NCBI RefSeq assembly: GCF_000378825.1
Contig: NZ_KB900388.1
Span: 3,877,654-3,941,653, forward strand
Reading direction: 5' to 3'
DNA length: 64,000 bases
DNA from: Salinispora vitiensis
Lineage (GTDB): Bacteria > Actinomycetota > Actinomycetes > Mycobacteriales > Micromonosporaceae
In this document: positions 58,513-64,000 of the stretch, in pieces
How positions within the stretch are numbered: the first letter of the stretch is position 1
How the letters are laid out: every line of letters begins with the position of its first letter
Program-made: the position numbers and the translations under genes
The notes under the pieces: model-generated
The model's input: the letters and a program-made list of their open reading frames with translations, nothing else
Told to the model about the DNA's origin: nothing
The model's database searches: none

Positions 58513-58764
58513 ATGCGTGAACCCCGCCTCACCCTGCTAACCCGGCCTGGTTGCCACCTTTGCGAAGACGCGAAGGCGGCGCTGGAACGGGTGGTGTCGG
58601 TCACCAACGACCGGTGGGTGGAGAAGGATGTCACCGGCGATGTGGAGCTGGAGCGCGAGTACGGGGACCGGCTGCCGGTGGTGCTGCTCGACGGCAAGGA
58701 GCACGGCTACTGGCGGGTCGAGGAGGAGCGGTTGCTCCGCGATCTGACCACTCCTCAGCTCTGA
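58513..58764 (+). CDS. Glutaredoxin-like protein (DUF836, Rv0508-like)
   Basis: The 83-aa thioredoxin-fold protein has the redox motif CHLC (Cys14, Cys17) in LTLLTRPGCHLCEDAKAALERV and the cis-Pro region RLPVVLLDGKEHGYWRVEEERL. It is of the short glutaredoxin-like DUF836 type, expected to take part in thiol exchange, perhaps with mycothiol or another low-molecular-weight thiol. GGAGGAG lies 4 bases before ATG 58513. Confidence 0.9.
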   Translation: MREPRLTLLTRPGCHLCEDAKAALERVVSVTNDRWVEKDVTGDVELEREYGDRLPVVLLDGKEHGYWRVEEERLLRDLTTPQL

Positions 58765-58786
58765 GGCTGCCCGGTAGGGTGCGGCG

Positions 58787-59434
58787 ATGAGTTCTGCGCA
58801 CCCGCACCTGGTCTGGGACTGGAACGGAACCCTGCTCAACGATCTGGACCTGATCGTGGCTTCGACCAATGTCGCCTTCGCCAGCGTCGGTGGGCCGGCG
58901 GTGACCGCCGACGAGCACCGGGTTCGGTTTCGTCGACCGATCGCCGACTACTACGCCGAGGTGCTCGGGCAGGCCGTGGACGAGGCGGCGTTCGGCCAGC
59001 TGGACAAGATCTTCCACGAGGCGTACCTGGACGAGCTGACCACCTGCGGGCTGGCACATGACGCGGTGGACGCGATTTCGTCCTGGCCCGGCAACCAGTC
59101 GTTGTTGTCCATGTGGTTCCACAAGGAGCTGGTGCCGACCGTGCAGACCTACGGACTGACCCGGCACTTCCTGCGGGTGGACGGGCTCCGGACCGAGGTG
59201 GGTGGGGACCGGAAGGCCGAGTCCCTGACCCGGCACCTGGCCGAGCTGGGGCTGGACGGCCGGGACGTGGTGCTGATCGGCGACTCGCTCGACGACGCCG
59301 AAGCGGCCCGATCGGTGGGTGGCCGCGCGGTCCTCTACGCCGGGGGTCTCACCGACCCCACCCGGTTGCGGGCCTCCGGCCATCCGGTCGCGGAGACCCT
59401 CACCGAGGCGGTCGCGCTGGCCCGCCCGCACTGA
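58787..59434 (+). CDS. HAD-family phosphatase (phosphoglycolate phosphatase-like)
   Basis: The 215-aa protein has HAD motif I in LVWDWNGTLLND (first Asp nucleophile; the second acidic residue is replaced by Asn in DWNGT), motif II region SMWFHKELVPT, a Lys in GGDRKAESLTRHL and motif IV IGDSLDDAEAA. The alpha-helical cap is of the C1 type. ATG 58787 is 6 bases after TAGGGT. Substrate not predicted. Confidence 0.88.
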   Translation: MSSAHPHLVWDWNGTLLNDLDLIVASTNVAFASVGGPAVTADEHRVRFRRPIADYYAEVLGQAVDEAAFGQLDKIFHEAYLDELTTCGLAHDAVDAISSWPGNQSLLSMWFHKELVPTVQTYGLTRHFLRVDGLRTEVGGDRKAESLTRHLAELGLDGRDVVLIGDSLDDAEAARSVGGRAVLYAGGLTDPTRLRASGHPVAETLTEAVALARPH

Positions 59435-59447
59435 TCATGCGCTCGAC

Positions 59448-60089
59448 TCAGCCGCGCAGGTAGGCCAGGACCGCACGGACCCGGCGGTGCTGCTCGACGT
59501 CCGGTGGGAGATCGAGCTTGGTGAAGATGTTGCGGACGTGCTTCTCGACCGCCCCGTCGGTCACCACCAGCGTGCGGGCGATCGCGGTGTTGGAGTGGCC
59601 CTCGGCCATCAAGCCCAGTACCTCGCGTTCGCGCGGGGTCAGGTCCCGCAGGGGATCGTCGCGGCGGCGGCGGGCGAAGAGCTGGGTGATCACCTCGGGG
59701 TCGAGGACGGTGCCCCCGGCGGTGATTCGGACCAGCGCGTCGAGGAACTCGCCGATCGCGGCCACCCGGTCCTTGAGTAGGTAGCCGACCCCGGCCCCGG
59801 TGGCCAGCAGGTCGTCGGCGTAGGAGACCTCGACGTACTGGGAGAGCACCAGGATCGGCGTCGCTGGCACCAGCGCACGTGCCTGCACGGCGGCGCGGAG
59901 CCCTTCGTCGGTGTGGGACGGCGGCATTCGTACGTCAACGATCGACACGTCGGGGCGGTGGGTGACCACCGCCTGCACCAGGGCGTCGCCGTCACCGACG
60001 GCGGCCACCACCTGGTGGCCGCGTTCGGTGAGGAGCCGGATCAGCCCTTCTCGGAGCAGGACGGCGTCGTCAGCGATCACGATCCGCAT
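59448..60089 (-). CDS. NarL/LuxR-type response regulator
   Basis: The 213-aa protein has a receiver (VIADDAVLLREGL, phosphoacceptor Asp52 in DVSIVDVRMPP, Lys in YLLKDRVAAI) and a LuxR-type HTH (LRDLTPREREVLGLMAEGHSNTAIARTLVVTDGAVEKHVRNIFTKL). It follows its kinase by 10 bases. The pair probably controls membrane or stress functions; no target genes are adjacent. Confidence 0.93.
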   Translation of the reverse strand: MRIVIADDAVLLREGLIRLLTERGHQVVAAVGDGDALVQAVVTHRPDVSIVDVRMPPSHTDEGLRAAVQARALVPATPILVLSQYVEVSYADDLLATGAGVGYLLKDRVAAIGEFLDALVRITAGGTVLDPEVITQLFARRRRDDPLRDLTPREREVLGLMAEGHSNTAIARTLVVTDGAVEKHVRNIFTKLDLPPDVEQHRRVRAVLAYLRG

Positions 60090-60099
60090 GGCTGCAGTC

Positions 60100-61416
60100 C
60101 TACCACTTTCCGGTCGTCGCGGGGAGTTCGGCGCGGAGCTCGGTGGGGCCGCCGGCGGGGCTGGTCACCTGGAGTTGCCCGCCGGCGGCCCGGACCCGAT
60201 CGGCGATGCCGACCAGCCCGTGCCCCTTGGCCAGGTGTGCGCCGCCCTGGCCGTCGTCGGCGATGCCGACCCGAAGCCGCCGCCCGGCCCGTTCCACGAA
60301 CACCCGGCACTCGGTGGCCCGGCTGTGTTTGGCGACGTTGGTGAGCGCCTCGGCGACCACGAAGTACGCGGTGCTCTCCACGGCCGGGTCGAGCCGGCCG
60401 CCGGGTTCGCCGAGCCCGGCGTCCACCTGTAGCTCGATCGGGATCAGTCCGCGTCCGGCCAGCGCCGCGAGGGCGCTCGGTAGCCCGCGGTCAACCAGGA
60501 TGGGCGGTGCGATGCCCCGGGACAGCGCACGCAGCTCGGTGAGGGTCTCCCGGGTTTGGTCAACCGCCTCGTCGAGTGTGTGCCCGGCCGCTACCGGGTT
60601 GTTGGTGAGCTGCTCGCGGGCCCGGCTGAGATCCATCGCCAGTCGGACCAGCCGTTGCTGCGGCCCGTCGTGGATGTCGCGCTCCAGCTTGCGCAGCGCG
60701 TGCGCCTCAGCGGAGGCGAATGCTCGTTTCTGTTCTTCGAGGGTGGTGATCCGGTTGCGCAACTCGGCCACGCCGGTGAGTAGGGCGCGGGCCAGGCCAC
60801 CCTCGGTCCGCGCGCAGGCGCGGGCTACCAGCGGCAGGGTGAGCAGGGCGAAGAGACCGATGGCGGTGTTCAGGAAGATCCGGGCGCCGGTGCCGTCGCC
60901 CATCCCGAGGAGCTCGCTGAGGGACATACTGTCCGGGCCATACGGCAGATAGCGGTCATATACCCCGTACGACACGCCGGCGAGCGCCACCGCCCACCAG
61001 GTGACCAGGATGACGAAGGCCGGAGCCGCCACCAGTAGCTTGCTGAACGCGTGGAGCAGATCGAGCCAGGACTGCGGATCGCGTACCGGCGTCAGGGCCC
61101 GGCCCCAGAAGCCGGCAGCAGGATCGGGGCTCCGGTAGACCGGGCGGACCCGGGGCATCCTCAGCACCGAGGGCAGCCAGAGTCGTTCGAGATCGGCCAG
61201 GACCCGTACGGCGTAGAGCGTTCCGGTCAGGATCGGCAGGCCCAGCGTGGTCACCAGCAGGCCGAGGCTGAGGGAGATCCCGGTGGCGGCCAGCACGATG
61301 CCCACCAGGGCGAGGGGCAAGCCGGAGAGGACGTAGCCGACGTCGCGCAGGAGCTGGCGGAGCAGGGTGCGTGGCGGGCTGGAGGTGGGGGTGGCGGCCA
61401 CGCGTGCAGCGGTCAT
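60100..61416 (-). CDS. HisKA_3 sensor histidine kinase
   Basis: The 438-aa protein has four hydrophobic segments in its first ~210 residues, forming a membrane sensor, then the HisKA_3 motif LERDIHDGPQQRLVRLAMDL with the phosphoacceptor His and the ATPase boxes EALTNVAKHSRA and IADDGQGGAHLAKGHGLVGIADRVRAAGG. It pairs with the NarL-type regulator downstream. ATG 61416 is 6 bases after minus-strand TAGCCT (61428-61423). The signal is unknown. Confidence 0.92.
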   Translation of the reverse strand: MTAARVAATPTSSPPRTLLRQLLRDVGYVLSGLPLALVGIVLAATGISLSLGLLVTTLGLPILTGTLYAVRVLADLERLWLPSVLRMPRVRPVYRSPDPAAGFWGRALTPVRDPQSWLDLLHAFSKLLVAAPAFVILVTWWAVALAGVSYGVYDRYLPYGPDSMSLSELLGMGDGTGARIFLNTAIGLFALLTLPLVARACARTEGGLARALLTGVAELRNRITTLEEQKRAFASAEAHALRKLERDIHDGPQQRLVRLAMDLSRAREQLTNNPVAAGHTLDEAVDQTRETLTELRALSRGIAPPILVDRGLPSALAALAGRGLIPIELQVDAGLGEPGGRLDPAVESTAYFVVAEALTNVAKHSRATECRVFVERAGRRLRVGIADDGQGGAHLAKGHGLVGIADRVRAAGGQLQVTSPAGGPTELRAELPATTGKW

Positions 61417-61827
61417 GCCCCGAGGCTAGGCAGTGGGACCGAACCCGCCCATCCTGCACGCCGCCGAATGTCTGGAGGTGCTGGCGCTACCACCCCGGGG
61501 GAGGGCTAGCACGGCCGGGGAGGTTGCGGGTGCTACCACGCCGGTCGGGAAGTGGGCGACGCGCGCCCGTGTGATTGGTCAGAGAAGTCGTAATTGAGCA
61601 ATAATCGCCGGACGGCGTGGGCGGAGTCGAGACATTGATCTTGTGGAACGGGGGGACGGGTGGAGTCGCGTCGTGGGCGACCAAGATCGCGATTTGTGCG
61701 TGTCTTCACAAGCGCTTACTCTGTAGTTCCGACCCGCCCCGCTAGCACAGCCGGTCTCCTCGGTGGCCAGCGGGAGTCCCGACCCGGCCCGGCGGAGTTG
61801 GCCCAGGATCCCACTGCACGGAGTTTC
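61417..61827. other. 411-base regulatory gap upstream of rex
   Basis: It contains the leaderless promoter of the divergent histidine kinase and, at 61694-61722, the Rex operator with the rex promoter. The stretch 61570-61620 is AT-rich. No gene is supported. Confidence 0.6.
61694..61722 (+). promoter_or_regulatory. Rex operator overlapping the rex-hemA-hemC promoter
   Basis: TTGTGCGTGTCTTCACAA (61694-61711) matches the Rex operator pattern TTGTGnnnnnnTTCACAA. Its first six bases, TTGTGC, serve as a -35, and TACTCT (61717-61722) follows after a 17-base spacer as the -10. Rex bound when NADH is low would block the promoter, so the operon is autoregulated by redox state. Confidence 0.8.
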
Positions 61828-62598
61828 ATGAGTCAGCACCGTCCGCCCGGCGCGCCCGAACGCCCGGTCGCCGTGCCGGCGTTGCCGGACCTGCCGGAGG
61901 CGACCGTCGCCCGGCTCCCCGAGTACCTCCGCGCCCTGCACAACCTGGCCGAAAACGGTCACGAGACAGTTTCCAGTGAGTGGTTGGCCGGGGCCGCGGG
62001 AGTCAACTCCGCCAAGCTCCGCAAAGATCTTTCGCACCTCGGTTCCTACGGCACCCGGGGCGTCGGCTACGACGTGGCCCTGCTGATCGATCAGATCGAG
62101 TACGTACTGGGGCTCACTCAGCGCCGGTCCGTCGCCCTGGTCGGGGTGGGTAATCTCGGTCATGCCCTCGCTGGCTACGACGGTTTCGCCACCCGTGGCT
62201 TCCGCATCGCCGCGCTCTTCGACGCCGACCCCGTACGGGTCGGTGAGGAGATCAACGGTCTGGTCGTCCGGCATGTGGACGAGTTGTCCCGGGTCGCCAC
62301 CGAGGAGTCGATCGCGATCGGCGTGATCGCCACCCCGGCCGCCGCCGCGCAGCGGGTCGCCGACCGACTGGTCGCCGGCGGAGTCACCAGCATCCTGAAC
62401 TTCGCGCCCTGCGTGCTGACCGTGCCCGACGGGGTTGACGTCCGTAAGGTCGACCTCGCCATCGAGCTGCAGATCCTGTCCTTCCACGAGCACCGCAAGG
62501 CGTCCCGGACCGCACTCCCCGCCGTCGGCGAGGCCGCCCTCCCCCCATTGCCGGGTAGCCTCGCCGCCACCAACCCCCAGGAGGCGATCGGCACGTGA
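61828..62598 (+). CDS. rex: Redox-sensing repressor Rex
   Basis: The 256-aa protein has a winged helix (VARLPEYLRALHNLAENGHETVSSEWLAGAAGVNSAKLRKDLSHLGSYGTRGVGYDV) and a Rossmann NAD(H)-binding domain (VALVGVGNLGHALAGYDGFATRGFRIAALFDADP), the hallmarks of Rex. It represses respiratory genes when the NADH/NAD+ ratio is low. A Rex operator lies at its own promoter, and its stop overlaps the hemA start. ACGGAG lies 4 bases before ATG 61828. Confidence 0.95.
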   Translation: MSQHRPPGAPERPVAVPALPDLPEATVARLPEYLRALHNLAENGHETVSSEWLAGAAGVNSAKLRKDLSHLGSYGTRGVGYDVALLIDQIEYVLGLTQRRSVALVGVGNLGHALAGYDGFATRGFRIAALFDADPVRVGEEINGLVVRHVDELSRVATEESIAIGVIATPAAAAQRVADRLVAGGVTSILNFAPCVLTVPDGVDVRKVDLAIELQILSFHEHRKASRTALPAVGEAALPPLPGSLAATNPQEAIGT

Positions 62599-63962
62599 AA
62601 CTGCTCGTCGTCGGCGCGTCTTACCGCACCGCCCCGGTCGCCGCCCTGGAGCGACTCGCGGTCGCCCCCGCCGACCTTCCCCGTGTCCTGACCCGCCTGG
62701 TGGCGCAGCCGTACGTGAGTGAGGCGGTGCTCGTCTCCACCTGTAACCGGGTGGAGGTGTACGCCGTCGTCTCCGGATTCCACGGCGGCCTGGGTGACAT
62801 CTGCACTGTCCTGGCCGAGTCGACCGGCTGCCAGCCGGCGGCCCTCGCCGACCACCTGTACGTGCACTTCGACGTCGCGGCGGTCAACCACGTCTTCCGG
62901 GTCGTCACCGGGCTGGACTCCATGGTTGTGGGTGAGGCCCAGATCCTCGGCCAGCTCCGCGAGGCGTACCACCGGGCAGCGGAGGCCGACACCGTTGACC
63001 GTCTGCTGCACGAGCTGATGCAGCAGGCGCTCCGGGTGGGGAAGCGGGCCCGCTCCGAGACCGGCATCGACCGGGCCGGGCAGAGCGTCGTCACGGCCGC
63101 GCTCGGCCACGCCACCGAGCTGCTCGACAGTGACCTGGCCGGCCGTCCCGCGCTGGTCGTGGGGGCGGGAGCGATGGGCTCGCTGGGCGTGGCCACCCTC
63201 ACCCGGTTGGGTGCCGGGCCGGTCACCGTGACCAACCGGGGCGCCGACCGGGCCGCCCGGCTGGCCGGCTCGTACGGCGCGACTGCCGTACCGATCGCCG
63301 ACCTCACCGAGACGCTTTCCACAGTGGATATCGTAGTGGCTGCCACGGCCGCCCCCGAGGCGGTCCTCACCCGCGCGGTGGTGGCTCCGGCACTCACTGG
63401 TCGAGACCCGTCCCGGGGGCCGCTGGTCCTGCTGGACCTGGCTGTCCCGCGCGACGTCGAGCCCGGCGTGGCCGACCTGCCCGGCGTCCGGGTGATCGAC
63501 ATCGACCGGATGGCGGCACTGGTCGCCGACGGCCCCGTCGCCGCCGACGTCGCCGCGGTGGAGCAGATCGTCGCCGCCGAGGTCAACGCCTTCCTCACCT
63601 GGCTGCGGGGGGCTGACGTCGCGCCGACCGTGGCCGCCCTGCGGGGCCGTGCCGACGACGTGGTCACGGCCGAGTTGGGGCGGCTCGCCCAGCGTTGTCC
63701 GGACCTGACCGACAACCAGCGGGCCGAGGTCGCCCGGACGGTGCACCGGGTCGTCCAGCGGCTGCTGCACCAGCCGACCGTACGGGTCCGCCAGCTCGCT
63801 GCCGAGCCCGGCGGCGACCAGTACGCGGCGCTGCTGCGTGAGCTCTTCGACCTGGAGGTGCCGCAGACCTCCCCGGTCGGCACCGTCCCCGACGTGATGG
63901 CGCCCGACGTTGACCCCCAACTCGGCGGTGACGCCGATCCGCTCCCCACCGGAGGTGAGTGA
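62595..63962 (+). CDS. hemA: Glutamyl-tRNA reductase
   Basis: The 455-aa protein has the catalytic Cys50 in LVSTCNRVEVYAVV, GLDSMVVGEAQILGQLREAY, a nucleotide loop ALVVGAGAMGSLG and LLDLAVPRDVEPGV, all expected for HemA. It reduces glutamyl-tRNA to glutamate-1-semialdehyde in the first step of haem synthesis. GTG 62595 overlaps the rex stop, which puts haem formation under direct redox control. The stop overlaps the hemC ATG. Confidence 0.96.
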   Translation: MKLLVVGASYRTAPVAALERLAVAPADLPRVLTRLVAQPYVSEAVLVSTCNRVEVYAVVSGFHGGLGDICTVLAESTGCQPAALADHLYVHFDVAAVNHVFRVVTGLDSMVVGEAQILGQLREAYHRAAEADTVDRLLHELMQQALRVGKRARSETGIDRAGQSVVTAALGHATELLDSDLAGRPALVVGAGAMGSLGVATLTRLGAGPVTVTNRGADRAARLAGSYGATAVPIADLTETLSTVDIVVAATAAPEAVLTRAVVAPALTGRDPSRGPLVLLDLAVPRDVEPGVADLPGVRVIDIDRMAALVADGPVAADVAAVEQIVAAEVNAFLTWLRGADVAPTVAALRGRADDVVTAELGRLAQRCPDLTDNQRAEVARTVHRVVQRLLHQPTVRVRQLAAEPGGDQYAALLRELFDLEVPQTSPVGTVPDVMAPDVDPQLGGDADPLPTGGE

Positions 63963-64000
63963 TGAAGGTCCCCCTACGCCTCGGTACTCGGGGCAGCGCC
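63962..64000 (+). CDS. hemC: Hydroxymethylbilane synthase, N-terminal fragment
   Basis: Only the first 13 codons lie in the window: MKVPLRLGTRGSA. The LRLGTRGSxLA start is the signature of porphobilinogen deaminase. It overlaps hemA by one base (TGATG), completing the rex-hemA-hemC operon seen in other actinomycetes. Confidence 0.9.
   Translation, partial: MKVPLRLGTRGSA

Noticed and set aside
62175..63949. Long minus-strand frames over rex-hemA
   Set aside because: Antisense of well-identified genes; no plausible protein features.
1..64000. CRISPR array, rRNA or tRNA genes, prophage or IS transposase
   Set aside because: No regularly spaced repeats, no tRNA-like T-loop with matching arms and no transposase or integrase motifs were seen anywhere in the window.

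Overview
The window is high-GC actinobacterial chromosome, most likely from Micromonosporaceae (Micromonospora/Salinispora type). The grounds are a mycothiol gene (mshA), a SenX3-RegX3 pair, a BldN-type sigma factor with its RsbN-type partner, actinobacterial small proteins such as bL37, GTG/TTG starts and heavy use of leaderless starts. The genus is an inference from gene content; no rRNA or tRNA gene is visible.

Layout. (1) 0-3.7 kb: membrane protein, LmeA-type DUF2993 protein, a Cys-rich leader peptide, a rhodanese sulfurtransferase and DUF1416. From memory of M. tuberculosis this resembles Rv0814c-Rv0817c, and 20.5-22.5 kb (nitrobindin, aminodeoxychorismate-lyase-like) resembles Rv0812-Rv0813c. 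(2) 3.7-18.1 kb: an accessory block between those halves. It holds two tandem 79-aa GntR-type regulators, a HAAS-like membrane protein, a lipoprotein, a three-gene YbaB/WXG-like (type VII secretion-like) operon, a membrane protein plus pentapeptide-repeat protein, a divergent TetR/HelD-type helicase pair with a clear operator, and a 1450-aa subtilase with kelch repeats. A 28-bp direct repeat flanks the lipoprotein/WXG part. (3) 18.2-26.2 kb: degenerate response regulator, MBL-fold hydrolase, DsrE protein, nitrobindin, PabC-like enzyme, Fur-YgfZ, BKACE enzyme, asparaginase. (4) 26.3-54.6 kb: XRE regulator, HbhA-like protein, DUF2516 (like Rv0474-0476), hydrolase, CBM2 surface protein, EI24 protein, GNAT, LacI plus GH1 beta-glucosidase, MurB, SDR, MshA, YbjN, phosphoglycerate mutase, SenX3-RegX3, Ppx/GppA, sugar isomerase, CGNR protein, proline dehydrogenase, HTH protein, bL37, epimerase, acyltransferase, MFS transporter. 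Much of this follows M. tuberculosis Rv0474-Rv0502 with modules inserted. (5) 54.6-64 kb: SerB-like HAD, RsbN, BldN, glutaredoxin-like protein, HAD phosphatase, NarL-type two-component pair, then rex-hemA-hemC (cut by the window end). This matches the Streptomyces bldN/rex/hem neighbourhood.

Functional links. Sulfur handling (leader peptide, sulfurtransferase, DUF1416), redox sensing of haem synthesis (a Rex operator overlapping the -35 of rex-hemA-hemC), Fe-S/iron (Fur overlapping YgfZ), cell envelope (MurB, acyltransferase, LmeA-type protein), phosphate sensing (SenX3-RegX3) and development (BldN-RsbN). More than twenty genes have a TAnnnT box 6-8 bases before their start codon and no Shine-Dalgarno, so leaderless transcription appears to be a dominant mode here.

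Limits: all family calls come from reading motifs and from memory of synteny; no search was run.
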